64,000 nucleotides of DNA from AC-50 sp035640455 (GTDB lineage: Bacteria > Actinomycetota > Thermoleophilia > Gaiellales > Gaiellaceae): assembly GCA_035640455.1 (NCBI GenBank), contig DASQWB010000073.1, positions 1 to 64,000 on the forward strand, read 5' to 3'. Position 1 is the first letter of the stretch. The number at the start of each line of letters is the position of its first letter. This document shows positions 23,967 to 33,013 of this stretch, piece by piece. The position numbers and the translations under genes were made by a program. The notes below the pieces were generated by a model, which saw only the letters and a list, made by a program, of their open reading frames with translations, did no database searches and was not told the DNA's origin.

Positions 23967-24745
23967 GCGAGGCAGCGGTCGAGTGCGCGCCGCGTGAGCA
24001 CGCGCAGGGCGTGCCGGCGATAGGCGGCGCTGCCGCGGACGTCGTCGATCGGGCTCGCGGCGGCGGCAACCCGTTCCGGGAAGGACTCGACGTCGTCGAG
24101 CGGCGCCTCGACGAGCGTCGGCACCGGCCCGGCCGACCCGAACGCCGCCCGCAGCTCGCCGTCGACCCGGAGCGCGAGCGAGACGACGGCGATCACCATC
24201 GCGTTCCGCGGGCCGACCTTCAGGAAGGTCTGCGGAGCCGCGGAAGCGTCGACCGACACGCCCAAGATGAGCTCGTCCTCGGCGAGGGCGGTGCGCTTCG
24301 GCCCGAGCAGGAACTCCTGGAGCGGGAGGCGCCGCTCGCCGCGGAGGCTCACGAGGTGCACCTCGCCGTCGCAGACGAGGAGCGGCGGGATCGCGTCGCC
24401 GGCCGGCGAGGCCGTCCCGAGGTTGCCGCCGATCGTGCCGCGGTTGCGGATCTGCGGCCCCCCGACGGTCCGCGAAGCCTCGGCGAGCGCCGGCAGGAGG
24501 TCGCGGAGCGGCGGGCGCATCGCCTCGGCGTAGGTGAGTCCCGCCCCAAGCCACAGCGCGCCGTCGCGGCGCGACCACCCGCGCAGCTCTCCGACCTCGT
24601 TGAGGTTCAGCAGGACGGGAGGGCGCGCGCGGTCGAAGTTGAGCTCGACCATCACGTCCGTGCCGCCCTGGATCGGGAGCGCATCCGGTCGCTCCGCCTT
24701 CAGGCGCAGCGCCTCGTTGAGCGTGCGGGGGCTCAGGACCTCCAC
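23963..24745 (-). CDS. xdhB: Xanthine dehydrogenase, FAD-binding subunit
   Basis: 260 aa. CO-dehydrogenase flavoprotein family: first FAD loop ALPIQGGTDVMVELN, second RNRGTIGGNLGTASPAGD, then the C-terminal cap with DDVRGSAAYRRHAL. Passes electrons from the FeS centres to NAD or another acceptor. The GTG at 24745 fits the family N-terminus (VEVLSPRTLNEAL). First gene of the operon; divergent from the adenine deaminase gene across 43 bp, so the two halves of the purine cluster probably share one control region. Confidence 0.9.
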   Translation of the reverse strand: MEVLSPRTLNEALRLKAERPDALPIQGGTDVMVELNFDRARPPVLLNLNEVGELRGWSRRDGALWLGAGLTYAEAMRPPLRDLLPALAEASRTVGGPQIRNRGTIGGNLGTASPAGDAIPPLLVCDGEVHLVSLRGERRLPLQEFLLGPKRTALAEDELILGVSVDASAAPQTFLKVGPRNAMVIAVVSLALRVDGELRAAFGSAGPVPTLVEAPLDDVESFPERVAAAASPIDDVRGSAAYRRHALRVLTRRALDRCLA

Positions 24746-24788
24746 GGCGGAAAGCGTACTGCGCTGCCGTGAGAGGATTGGGAGACGC

Positions 24789-26486
24789 ATGAGCGTCGAC
24801 CTCGCCCGCCGCCTCGCCGTCGCCCGCGGCGACGAGCCCGCCGATCTCGTCGTCCGCGGCGGCCGCGTGCTCTCTGTCTTCACGCGCGAGTGGCTGGAGA
24901 CGGGCGTCGCGGTCGTCGACGGCTGGATCGCCGGGCTCGGCGACTACGAGGGGCGCGAGGTGCTCGACGCGACCGGCCGCTACGTCGTGCCGGGATTCGT
25001 CGACGCCCACATGCACCTCGAGTCGACGAAGCTCCTCCCGGACGAGTTCGCGCGCCTCGTCCTCCCGCTCGGGACGACGGCTGTCGTCCTCGACCCGCAC
25101 GAGCTCGCGAACGTGCTCGGCACGGACGGCGTCCACTGGCTCCTCGACGCCTGCGACGGCCTGCCGCTCGACTTCTACTTCATGGCCTCGTCGTCGATCC
25201 CGGCCTCCGAGTTCGAATCGCCGCGGCGGCCCCTCCGCGCCGGCGACCTCGAGAGCCTGCTGCGGCGACGGCGCGTGCTCGGCCTGGCCGAGATGATGAA
25301 CTTCCCGGGCGTCATCGGCGGCGACGAGGCGGAGCTGGAGAAGCTCGCCCTCGCGGCGGGCGTGCACGTCGACGGGCACGCGCCGGGGGTGCTCGGCCCG
25401 GACCTGAACGCCTACGCGGCGGCCGGGATCCGTTCCGACCACGAGGCGCTGACCCAGGAGGAGGGGCGCGAGCGGCTGCGCGCCGGGATGTGGCTGCTGA
25501 TCCGCGAGGCCTCGATGGCGCGGAACCTGCACGCGCTGCTCCCGCTCGTGCAGGAGTTCGGGACGAACAGGATCGCGTTCTGCACCGACGACCGCGACCC
25601 GGAGGACATCGCCGAGAACGGCCACATCAACGGGATGGTGCGCGAGGCGGTCGCGGCCGGAATCGCGCCGGAGGACGCGATCGTCCTCGCGACCCACAAC
25701 CCGGCGAGCTGGCACCGGCTCTGGCACCTCGGCGCGATCGCGCCCGGCTATCAGGCCGACCTGCTCGTGCTTCCCGACCTCGAGCGCTTCGAGCCGGAGA
25801 CGGTCCTGAAGGCGGGGCGGCCTGCGGCCGAGATCCCCCGCCCGGACGTGCCGGAATGGGTCAAGCACTCGGTGCGCATCCAGCCAATCGGAGAGGGCGA
25901 CTTCCGGATCCCTTGGACGGACGGGAAGGCGCGCGTCATCGGGCTCGTCCCCGACCAGGTGGTCACGGAGCACCTCCTCGAGGAGCCGGCGGTGGCCGAC
26001 GGCGCGGCCGTGGCCGATCCCGCGCGCGACCTCGCCAAGATCGCGGTGATCGAGCGCCACCTGGGGACCGGCCGCGTCGGGCTCGGGTTCGTTCGCGGAT
26101 CGGGCCTCCGGCGCGGGGCGCTGGCCTCGACGGTCGCACACGACGCGCACAACATCGTCGTCGTCGGCGTCGACGACGCCGACATGGCGCGGGCGGTGCA
26201 GCGTCTCGCCGGCCTCGGCGGCGGGATCGCGGTGGTCGAGGGCGGCGAGGTCCGCGCCGAGCTGCCGCTCCCCGTCGCCGGTTTGCTCGCCGACGCACCT
26301 CTCGCCGAGGTGATCGAGAAGAGCCTGGCCTGCAACGACGCCGCGCGCGCGCTCGGCTGGTCAGGGGCGACGCCGTTCCTGACCCTGTCCTTCCTCGCGC
26401 TCTCCGTGATCCCGAGCCTCAAGATCACCGACCGCGGGCTTGTCGACGTCGACCGCTTCGAGCTCGTCCCGCTCGCCGCCGAATGA
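24789..26486 (+). CDS. ade: Adenine deaminase
   Basis: 565 aa. Converts adenine to hypoxanthine, feeding xanthine dehydrogenase. Amidohydrolase N-terminus (DLVVRGGRVLSVFTREWLETG), metal site VDAHMHLEST, HVDGHAPGVLGPDLNAY, FCTDDRDPEDIAENGHIN and the family-specific C-terminal domain ending in SFLALSVIPSLKITDRGL. Start ATG after GGGAG. Its stop overlaps the next gene (ATGA). Length and all blocks agree with bacterial Ade. Confidence 0.92.
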   Translation: MSVDLARRLAVARGDEPADLVVRGGRVLSVFTREWLETGVAVVDGWIAGLGDYEGREVLDATGRYVVPGFVDAHMHLESTKLLPDEFARLVLPLGTTAVVLDPHELANVLGTDGVHWLLDACDGLPLDFYFMASSSIPASEFESPRRPLRAGDLESLLRRRRVLGLAEMMNFPGVIGGDEAELEKLALAAGVHVDGHAPGVLGPDLNAYAAAGIRSDHEALTQEEGRERLRAGMWLLIREASMARNLHALLPLVQEFGTNRIAFCTDDRDPEDIAENGHINGMVREAVAAGIAPEDAIVLATHNPASWHRLWHLGAIAPGYQADLLVLPDLERFEPETVLKAGRPAAEIPRPDVPEWVKHSVRIQPIGEGDFRIPWTDGKARVIGLVPDQVVTEHLLEEPAVADGAAVADPARDLAKIAVIERHLGTGRVGLGFVRGSGLRRGALASTVAHDAHNIVVVGVDDADMARAVQRLAGLGGGIAVVEGGEVRAELPLPVAGLLADAPLAEVIEKSLACNDAARALGWSGATPFLTLSFLALSVIPSLKITDRGLVDVDRFELVPLAAE

Positions 26487-27796
26487 TTCTCCAGAACGCC
26501 TACGTCGTCGTGATGGACGACGCCGGCACCGAGCACGCCGACGGTTGGATCCAGATCGAGGACGGCCTCGTGGCCGCGGTCGGCGCAGGCGAGCCGCCCG
26601 AGCCGGGCGAGGATCTCGGCGGCGCGGTCGTGACCCCGGGCCTCGTGAACGCCCATCACCACCTGTACCAGACGCTCACGCGCGCGCGTGCGCAGGAAGC
26701 GAGGCTGTTCGAGTGGCTGAAGGCGCTCTACCCGGTCTGGGCCGGGATCGACGCCGAATCGGAGTACGCGGCCGCGCGCACCGGCCTCGCCGAGCTCGCG
26801 CTCTCCGGATGCACGACCGTCTTCGACCACAACTACGTCTTCCCGCGTGGCCGCTCCGGCCTCGTCGAGGCGGAGGTGCAGGCGGCGCAGGAGCTGGGAC
26901 TGCGCCTCGTCGCTTCCCGCGGCTCGATGGACATGGGCGAGTCAGACGGCGGCCTCCCGCCCGACTCGCTCGTCGAGGAGCTCGACGACGTGCTCGCCGA
27001 CACCGAGCGGCTGGCAGGGCTCGCCGACGGCGACGGCCGCGTCCAGATCGCGGTCGCGCCCTGCTCGCCCTTCTCGGTGACGGGTCGCCTAATGGAGGCC
27101 TCGGCGGAGCTCGCGCGCCGGCTCGGTCTCGTCCTGCACACGCACCTCGCCGAGACGGTCGAGGAGGAGGACTACTGCCGCGAGCTCTACGGCTGCCGCC
27201 CGGTCGAGTACCTCGAGCGGCTCGGCTGGCTCGAGGACGACGTCTGGTGCGCGCACTGCGTCCACCTCTCAGACGGCGACGTCGACGCCTTCGGTCGGAC
27301 CGGCGTCGGCGTCGCCCACTGCCCGACCTCGAACCTGAGGCTCGGCGCGGGAGTGGCGCGGACGCGCGACCTCCTCGACGCGGGCGTGCGGGTCGGCCTC
27401 GGCGTCGACGGCTCGGCCTCGAACGAGCGCGGCGACCTCCTCTTCGAGGTGAAGCAGGCGCTCCTCGTCGCGCGCGGCCGTAGCGGGCCCAAAGCGCTGA
27501 CGGCGCGCGAGGCGCTGCGTCTCGGCACGCGCGGCGGCGCGGCCGTCCTCGGGCGGGACGACATCGGCTCGCTCGAGCCGGGCAAGCGCGCCGACCTCGC
27601 GATCTGGCGCACCGACGGCCTCGAGCTGGGCGGCGCGGACGATCCCGTCGCCGGCCTCGTCCTCTCTGCGCCGCACGGCGTCGACACCTTGCTCGTCGGC
27701 GGCGAGGAGGTCGTCCGCGGCGGTGCGCTCGTCCGCGCGGACGAGCAGGAGATCGCCCGCGAGCACCGGAAACAGGCGGCGAGGCTCCCGCGGTGA
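26483..27796 (+). CDS. Amidohydrolase, 8-oxoguanine/guanine deaminase-type (AtzB/TrzN-related)
   Basis: 437 aa. Metal ligands are in VNAHHHLYQTLTRA, VLHTHLAETVEE, HCVHLSDGDV and LGVDGSASNERGDLL. The HHHLYQTLTRA block and VFDHNYVFPRG fit 8-oxoguanine deaminase and hydroxydechloroatrazine ethylaminohydrolase relatives more than the classic GuaD. In this cluster, deamination of guanine or 8-oxoguanine to xanthine or urate is the sensible role (inference). Overlaps adenine deaminase upstream and hydroxyisourate hydrolase downstream by four bases. Confidence 0.85.
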   Translation: MILQNAYVVVMDDAGTEHADGWIQIEDGLVAAVGAGEPPEPGEDLGGAVVTPGLVNAHHHLYQTLTRARAQEARLFEWLKALYPVWAGIDAESEYAAARTGLAELALSGCTTVFDHNYVFPRGRSGLVEAEVQAAQELGLRLVASRGSMDMGESDGGLPPDSLVEELDDVLADTERLAGLADGDGRVQIAVAPCSPFSVTGRLMEASAELARRLGLVLHTHLAETVEEEDYCRELYGCRPVEYLERLGWLEDDVWCAHCVHLSDGDVDAFGRTGVGVAHCPTSNLRLGAGVARTRDLLDAGVRVGLGVDGSASNERGDLLFEVKQALLVARGRSGPKALTAREALRLGTRGGAAVLGRDDIGSLEPGKRADLAIWRTDGLELGGADDPVAGLVLSAPHGVDTLLVGGEEVVRGGALVRADEQEIAREHRKQAARLPR

Positions 27797-28086
27797 CGCT
27801 CTCGACGCACATCCTCGACACCGAAGAGGGCGAGCCCGCCGCGGGCGTGAAGGTCGGCCTGTACCGTGGGAAGGACCTCATCTCGCTCCAGGAGACGGAT
27901 GAGGACGGCCGGATCGAGAACCTCTTCGAGGGTCGGTTCGTGCCGGGTGAGTACCGGCTCGTGTTCTACGTGGGCGGCGGGTTCTTCGAGCGCGTCGAGC
28001 TCGTCCTCGCGCTGGTCGAGGATCGCCACTACCACGTTCCGCTCCTCATCTCGTCCTACGCGTGCGCGACCTACCGCGGCAGCTGA
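27793..28086 (+). CDS. uraH: 5-hydroxyisourate hydrolase
   Basis: 97 aa, transthyretin-like. Hydrolyses 5-hydroxyisourate, the product of urate oxidation, to OHCU. N-terminal LSTHILDTEEGEPAAGVKV holds the active-site His, and the C-terminus ends in the family signature YRGS, with HVPLLISSYACATYRGS before the stop. Usual length slightly above 100. GTG start in a GTGA overlap; its 3' end overlaps the OHCU decarboxylase start by 25 bp. Confidence 0.93.
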   Translation: MTLSTHILDTEEGEPAAGVKVGLYRGKDLISLQETDEDGRIENLFEGRFVPGEYRLVFYVGGGFFERVELVLALVEDRHYHVPLLISSYACATYRGS

Positions 28087-28478
28087 CCGTCGATGAGCTC
28101 GCCGAGCTCTTCGGCGCGCACACACGGCTCGTCGAGCTGCTCGCGGAGCGAGAGGATCCGCTCGGCGCGGCCCGAGACGTGATCGCGCAGCTGTCCGAGG
28201 AGGACAAGGCCGCGGCGCTCGCCGCCCATCCGCGGATCGGCGAGCCGTCGCCGGAGCAGCGCGGCGGGGACCCGGCCGTGCTCGCCGAGCTCGCGTACCT
28301 GAACCAGGTCTACGAGGAGAAGTTCGGCTTCCGCTTCGTCGTCTTCGTGAGCCGCCGCTCGCGAGCGGAGCTGCTCCCGGTCCTCCAGGAGCGGCTGGGA
28401 AGAACCCGCGAGGAAGAGCTCGAGACGGGCCTCGAGGAGCTCGTCCGCATCGCGGAAGACCGGTGGCGCCGCGGATGA
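28062..28478 (+). CDS. uraD: OHCU decarboxylase
   Basis: 138 aa. Decarboxylates 2-oxo-4-hydroxy-4-carboxy-5-ureidoimidazoline to S-allantoin. The catalytic AAHPRIGEPS block (His about residue 52) and YEEKFGFRFVVFVSRRSRAELL with the LxxRL end are all present. Somewhat shorter at the N-terminus than the usual ~165, so the GTG used here, inside uraH, could be later or earlier than the true start. Stop overlaps puuD (ATGA). Confidence 0.88.
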   Translation: MRDLPRQLTVDELAELFGAHTRLVELLAEREDPLGAARDVIAQLSEEDKAAALAAHPRIGEPSPEQRGGDPAVLAELAYLNQVYEEKFGFRFVVFVSRRSRAELLPVLQERLGRTREEELETGLEELVRIAEDRWRRG

Positions 28479-29671
28479 CGGTCGCCGTCGACCCGTACGT
28501 CTGGGACTGGGGCGACCTCCTCTTCCGCTGGCTGCACGTGATCGCCGCGATCGTCTGGATCGGCACGTCCTTCTACTTCGTCGCGCTCGACAACCACCTG
28601 CGCCCGCCGGCCGACTCGCGCGACGCCGAGCGCGGCATCGGCGGCGAGTCGTGGGAGATCCACGGCGGCGGCTTCTACCGGATCGAGAAGTTCCGCGTCG
28701 CGCCGCCGAGGCTCCCCGAGCCGCTGCACTGGTTCAAGTGGGAGGCCTACACGACGTGGCTCTCCGGCTTCGCGCTCTTCGTCGTCGTCTACTACGTCCA
28801 CGCGTCGTCGTTCCTCGTCGACCCGACGGTCGCGCATCTGGAGAGCTGGGAGGCGATCGTGATCTCGATCGCCGGGCTGGCGCTCGCGTGGGTCGTCTAC
28901 GACGCGCTCTGCCGCGTCCTCGGGCGCGACGAGAGGCTGCTCGCGCTCGCCGTCTTCGGCTTCGTCGTGCTGGCGGCCTGGGGCGCGTCGCGGCTCTTCG
29001 CCCCGCGCGCCGCCTACCTCGAGGTCGGGGCGATGATCGGGACGATGATGGTCGGCAACGTCTTCTTCGTGATCATCCCGGCGCACTGGGAGCTCGTCCG
29101 GGCGAAGCAGGCCGGGCGCGAGCCCGACCCGCGCTGGAACGTGCGCGGCAAGCAGCGCTCGGTGCACAACAACTACCTGACGCTGCCGGTGCTGTTCGCG
29201 ATGCTCTCGAACCACTTTCCGTTCACGTACGAGCACGAGCACGCCTGGCTCGTCCTCGTCGCGCTGATGGGGCTCGGCGCGCTGGCACGCCACTTCTTCA
29301 ACCTCCGCCACGCCGGCCGCAACGCGTGGTGGATTCCGGCGACGGCGCTCGTCGGCTTGGGCGTTGTCGCGTTCCTCATTCGGCCGCCGAGCACTCCGGC
29401 GGTTGCGCGTGGCGGCCCCGCTGTGCCCTTCGCGAAGGCGAACGCGGTCATCCGCGCGCGCTGCGTCCCCTGCCACTCGGCTAATCCGACGCAGCCGGGG
29501 GTCACGACGGCTCCGAAGGGGGTGCGCCTCGACACCCGCGCCGAGATCGAGGCGCAGGCGAGCGCGATCCTCGAGCAGACCGTGGTGCTCAAGGCGATGC
29601 CGCTCGCGAACGCGACGCACATGACCCCGGCCGAGCGAGACCTGCTCGCGCGCTGGTTACGCTCCCGCTGA
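28475..29671 (+). CDS. puuD: Membrane urate hydroxylase PuuD with cytochrome c domain
   Basis: 398 aa. About eight TM helices, beginning WLHVIAAIVWIGTSFYFVAL, with WEIHGGGFYRIEKF and VHNNYLTLPVLFAMLSNHFP blocks typical of the family, and a C-terminal cytochrome c haem site CVPCHS. Oxidises urate to 5-hydroxyisourate and passes electrons to the respiratory chain, replacing soluble uricase, which is not in the window. Overlaps uraD upstream and the DUF3830 gene downstream by one base (TGATG). Confidence 0.92.
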   Translation: MTVAVDPYVWDWGDLLFRWLHVIAAIVWIGTSFYFVALDNHLRPPADSRDAERGIGGESWEIHGGGFYRIEKFRVAPPRLPEPLHWFKWEAYTTWLSGFALFVVVYYVHASSFLVDPTVAHLESWEAIVISIAGLALAWVVYDALCRVLGRDERLLALAVFGFVVLAAWGASRLFAPRAAYLEVGAMIGTMMVGNVFFVIIPAHWELVRAKQAGREPDPRWNVRGKQRSVHNNYLTLPVLFAMLSNHFPFTYEHEHAWLVLVALMGLGALARHFFNLRHAGRNAWWIPATALVGLGVVAFLIRPPSTPAVARGGPAVPFAKANAVIRARCVPCHSANPTQPGVTTAPKGVRLDTRAEIEAQASAILEQTVVLKAMPLANATHMTPAERDLLARWLRSR

Positions 29672-30084
29672 TGCTGGAGATCACCGCCGCCGGCTTGCGG
29701 TTCGTGGCGCGCTTCGAGGAGGAGCTCGCGCCTGCGACGGTGGCCGCCTTCCGCGCGATCCTCCCGTTCGAGGACCGGATCATCCACTGCCGCTGGAGCG
29801 GCGAGTCGAACTGGATCCCCTGGGGCGACCGCGACCTCGGGATCGGCCCCGAGAACGCAACCTCCTATCCGCACCCCGGGGAGCTCGCGCTGTATCCCGG
29901 CGGCGTCAGCGAGACGGAGCTGCTCTTCCCGTACGGCTACTGCAACTTCGCGAGCAAGGCCGGACAACTGGCCGCGAACCACTTCGCGACGCTCGTAGAG
30001 GGCGTGCAGCAGCTGCCGGAGCTCGGCCGGCTCACCTTGTGGGAGGGCGCGCAGCCGATCGCGTTCCGCGAGACCAACAACTAG
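29671..30084 (+). CDS. DUF3830 family protein (cyclophilin-like fold)
   Basis: 137 aa, no signal peptide or TM. Blocks CRWSGESNWIPWGD, SYPHPGELALYPGGVSETELLFPYG and NHFATLVEG are those of DUF3830, a cyclophilin-like family of unknown function often found with nitrogen-compound hydrolases. Its start overlaps the puuD stop, so it is the last gene of the urate operon. A binding or isomerising role on a ureide intermediate is a guess only. Confidence 0.85.
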   Translation: MLEITAAGLRFVARFEEELAPATVAAFRAILPFEDRIIHCRWSGESNWIPWGDRDLGIGPENATSYPHPGELALYPGGVSETELLFPYGYCNFASKAGQLAANHFATLVEGVQQLPELGRLTLWEGAQPIAFRETNN

Positions 30085-30206
30085 GCACTCTTCGACTGCG
30101 AGCGCGCCAAGGACCTCGCAGGTTCACGAGACCCGGGCCGAGCGGTGAGTCTGGCGTGACCTCGGCTGCGCCAGTCGGCGGCATCTGATCTCTCTCCACC
30201 GGTTAT

Positions 30207-31187
30207 TCAACGCTCGCGCGCGGCGCGAATCTCTTCATCGTTCAGTCCGCCGTCACGAAGTTGGCGATCCGAGCATCGGGCGCCGAGCAAGCGAATGTCG
30301 TGGAGGTAAGCTCCGACTAGATCTGCGTCCTCCAAATTCGCCGTGCCCAGGTTTGCAGACTCGAGGTTTGCGCGTTGGAGGACGGCTTCCTGAAGGTCCG
30401 CGTTGAAGAGATTCGCCCGTAGATCCGCGTGCTGTAGCTCTGCACCTTGCATCTGAGCGCCCAAGAGGCCGGCGGCAGTTAGCGTGGCGTGGCTGAGTTT
30501 CGCGTTGCGAAGCGATGCTTCGTACATCCGACAGAACGACAGATCGGCGTACTGGAACTGAGCGCTGTCGAGCTGCGCGAAGGCGAGATCGCTGTTGCGC
30601 AAATTGAGCTTCTGCCCAGCGTCCTCCTGGTGTGCGTCGCGCCGCGCGAGAACGGTGAGCGCTGCCTGGACATCACCCGCCATGGGTCTTGTGGGGTGCG
30701 AATCTGGTGGCACCGTGAGCCGTGCGTGCTCGCGCACGAAGGCTGTCAAGACTTCCATGATCGTCCAGTGGTCTCGTCGCGAGTCCCGCGCGATCCGCTC
30801 GAGGGCATAGATCCCGCCGAGGCGAACGTCGAGCTGCGGGCTTCCGAGCTGATCTATTGCTCGTGTGAATCGCTCGGTGACCTGTCCCTCGCGATTGAGC
30901 CGGTAGGTCCGCGCGGTGAAGTAGAGGCCAATTAGTAGGCCGAATCCGACGAGCGCTTGGACGAGGGTCGTGCGGACGTCGTTCTCGGCCTTGAGTCGCT
31001 CAGGATCCGTGAGCTTCCCTCCGACGACGATCCCAGGGAGGCGCCAAAACGCCACAACGAGAATCACGGCCACAAGACAGCCGAGCGGGAGCCAGATTCC
31101 TCGTCTTTTCAACACGAATGCAGGGAGATCGTGACCGTTAGGTCGGTCATCGCACAAGGGAGCCCAGTCGCCAAGACCGGAGCGCAA
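30207..31187 (-). CDS. Pentapeptide-repeat membrane protein
   Basis: 326 aa. Two TM helices near the N-terminus (LPLGCLVAVILVVAFW and LVQALVGFGLLIGLYFTA), then the block QVTERFTRAIDQLGSPQLDVRLGG, common in this family, and a C-terminal pentapeptide right-handed helix (A(D/N)LxxAxLxx repeats such as LRNSDLAFAQLDSAQFQYAD and LESANLGTANLEDADLVGA). Function of such proteins is unknown. Start uncertain: GTG at 31115 just before KRRG is an alternative. GC is lower than in neighbours and the gene splits the purine cluster, so it may have arrived by transfer. Confidence 0.85.
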   Translation of the reverse strand: MRSGLGDWAPLCDDRPNGHDLPAFVLKRRGIWLPLGCLVAVILVVAFWRLPGIVVGGKLTDPERLKAENDVRTTLVQALVGFGLLIGLYFTARTYRLNREGQVTERFTRAIDQLGSPQLDVRLGGIYALERIARDSRRDHWTIMEVLTAFVREHARLTVPPDSHPTRPMAGDVQAALTVLARRDAHQEDAGQKLNLRNSDLAFAQLDSAQFQYADLSFCRMYEASLRNAKLSHATLTAAGLLGAQMQGAELQHADLRANLFNADLQEAVLQRANLESANLGTANLEDADLVGAYLHDIRLLGARCSDRQLRDGGLNDEEIRAARER

Positions 31188-31328
31188 TCAGCAGGCGCTG
31201 AACGGAGGCAGATTGCACGTGAGGGCTCGAGGCAGCCTTGTTTTGCGACGAGCGCAGTCACTTGCTGGCAGGAAAACACAAGCGCAACCGCCAGCGGCGA
31301 CGTGGCCGGACATCGGCGAGAGGACTAT

Positions 31329-31361
31329 GGGAAGGGCCCCGGCCACGCCGGGGCCCTTCCC
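31329..31361 (-). terminator. Strong hairpin after the sialidase-fold gene
   Basis: Perfect 15-bp stem (arm GGGAAGGGCCCCGGC) with CAC loop, 17 bp past the stop of the minus-strand BNR gene. Likely intrinsic terminator without U-run. Confidence 0.75.
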
Positions 31362-31378
31362 GCAGCCGGTAACGCGGC

Positions 31379-32944
31379 TCAGCCGACCTTGCGGGTGAAG
31401 ATGCTCGCGTGGTCAGCCGCGCTGGAGATCGCGAAGAACGGGAAGAAGCTCGTCCCGTCCGTCCCAAGCCCTTCGTAGTCGCCGAGGAAGAATCCCCGCG
31501 CGACCGGCGCTTGGCGGCTGTCGAACGACGTGTCCGTCGTCCGGATCTCCTCGTCCCAGCTCGCGGAGCTCGTGCAGTCCTCCGTCGCCGCGTGACAGTG
31601 GACGACGAAGGCGTCCGTCGGCGTCGTCGCGCCGCCGTCCGCCGTGTTGTTGCGGAAGTCGTAGTACGAGACCGCCACCGTGCTGTCGTTCCGCACCGAC
31701 ACCATCGGCGTGAACGCCTGCTGGTTGCCGAGCGGGATGTTCGTCGGCGTGGCGTTCACCTTGATCGGCGCCGACCAAGTCAGGCCGCCGTCGGTCGACC
31801 GCGACAGCGCGATGCTCGACCGTGGCCCGAAGTTCGAGGCCTGCCACACGACGTAGATCGCGCCGGTGTTCGGATCGACGGCCGCCTCGGCGTTGATGTC
31901 GCCCGTGCGGTGGGCGGCGCTGTCGTCGGGATCGCGCACGATCCCTCGCGCGAACTGGGAGATCGTGACCTCCTTCTGCGTCCAGCTCGCGCCGTGGTCG
32001 GTCGAGCGGATCGCGGAAATGAACGTGCCCCGGGTGCCACCGGTGTTCTTGAACGACCGGATCTGCGTGAAGATGTCGACCAGTTCGCCGTTGAACCCGC
32101 CGCTCGTCGGTTCGACGACGATGAGGTTGCCGATCGTCTGGGCGACCTGGCCGGCCTTGTAGATCTTCCGGGCCGGCTCCCATGAGGCGCCGCCGTTCGT
32201 CGTCCGCGAGAAGTACACGTCGCCCGAGAAGTCGATCGAGTTCTCGAACGCCCGCTGGTTCGTGTTCCCGCTCGTCGGCGAGGCCAAGCGATCCCACACC
32301 GCGTAGGCGAAGTTCGAATCGTTGGGATCCGCCGTCATCGAGTTCTTGTCGTTGAGGACGTTCTGGCTCTCGTCGCGGATCAGCGTGGTCGGGTTCCCCC
32401 ACGATGCGCCGTGGTTCGTCGAGCGCATGACGAGCATCGAGTTCGGGTGGATTCCGAACCCGCCGGCGTTGGTGTCGACCGAGAGGGTCATCAGGTACGC
32501 GGTCCCGTTCGGCGAGATCGCGACCCACGGATCGGACGACCGCTCGTAGTTGCCGCCGTTCGCGGCGGTGCCCCCGGTGCAGACCGACGACTTCGTGTTC
32601 GAGTTGATGGTCCACGTGGCGCCGCCGTCCGTGCTGCTCGCCGACACGATCCCGCGCGACCCGCCGTCGTTCCACCGGTCCTGCTGCCAGGCGCCGACGA
32701 GGACGTTCGGGTTCGACGGGTCGACCATGACGTGCGGCTCCACCTCGGTGCCGTAGTTGTTCACCGACGTGCTCGACGCATTCGTGTCGCCGATGCACGC
32801 GGCCGGAATCGGGCTGGCGCCCGAGACTTGGACGAGCGGCCCTTCGCTGAACGGTGCCGCCGCCGCTTGTAGGACAAAGAGTGTCAGCGCCGCGAGGAAC
32901 ACACCCGCGAGCGCCGCGCGCAGCTTGCGTTGCAAAGACCTCAC
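31379..32944 (-). CDS. Exported BNR/Asp-box sialidase-fold protein
   Basis: 521 aa. Signal peptide (ALAGVFLAALTLFVLQAAAA). Five Asp-boxes (SxDxGxxW type): STDGGATW, STNHGASW, TTNGGASW, STDHGASW and STDGGLTW, the mark of a six-bladed sialidase propeller. The Arg triad of true sialidases cannot be placed, so a glycan-binding or unknown hydrolase is as likely. The GTG at 32944 has no room for a ribosome-binding site; TTG at 32935 lies 8 nt after GGAGG and may be the real start. Similar in style to the three propeller genes near 57-63 kb but not a close copy. Confidence 0.75.
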   Translation of the reverse strand: MRSLQRKLRAALAGVFLAALTLFVLQAAAAPFSEGPLVQVSGASPIPAACIGDTNASSTSVNNYGTEVEPHVMVDPSNPNVLVGAWQQDRWNDGGSRGIVSASSTDGGATWTINSNTKSSVCTGGTAANGGNYERSSDPWVAISPNGTAYLMTLSVDTNAGGFGIHPNSMLVMRSTNHGASWGNPTTLIRDESQNVLNDKNSMTADPNDSNFAYAVWDRLASPTSGNTNQRAFENSIDFSGDVYFSRTTNGGASWEPARKIYKAGQVAQTIGNLIVVEPTSGGFNGELVDIFTQIRSFKNTGGTRGTFISAIRSTDHGASWTQKEVTISQFARGIVRDPDDSAAHRTGDINAEAAVDPNTGAIYVVWQASNFGPRSSIALSRSTDGGLTWSAPIKVNATPTNIPLGNQQAFTPMVSVRNDSTVAVSYYDFRNNTADGGATTPTDAFVVHCHAATEDCTSSASWDEEIRTTDTSFDSRQAPVARGFFLGDYEGLGTDGTSFFPFFAISSAADHASIFTRKVG

Positions 32945-32965
32945 CTCCCCTAGGTGAACAACGCG

Positions 32966-32994
32966 ACCCTATATCGACGTCTGCTGACCGTCAA
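32966..32994 (-). promoter_or_regulatory. Candidate promoter of the BNR gene
   Basis: TTGACG (minus strand, 32994-32989), 17-bp spacer, TAGGGT (32971-32966). The predicted transcript start lies about ten bases before a 5-5-5 dyad (CACCT-CCCCT-AGGTG, 32942-32956) that covers the GTG start. Confidence 0.45.
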
Positions 32995-33013
32995 CGGCCG
33001 TTCGGGAGGCAAA

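Noticed and set aside
31379..32944. True sialidase (neuraminidase)
   Set aside because: Asp-boxes alone occur in many propellers; the Arg triad, Tyr/Glu pair and Asp of the active site could not be placed.
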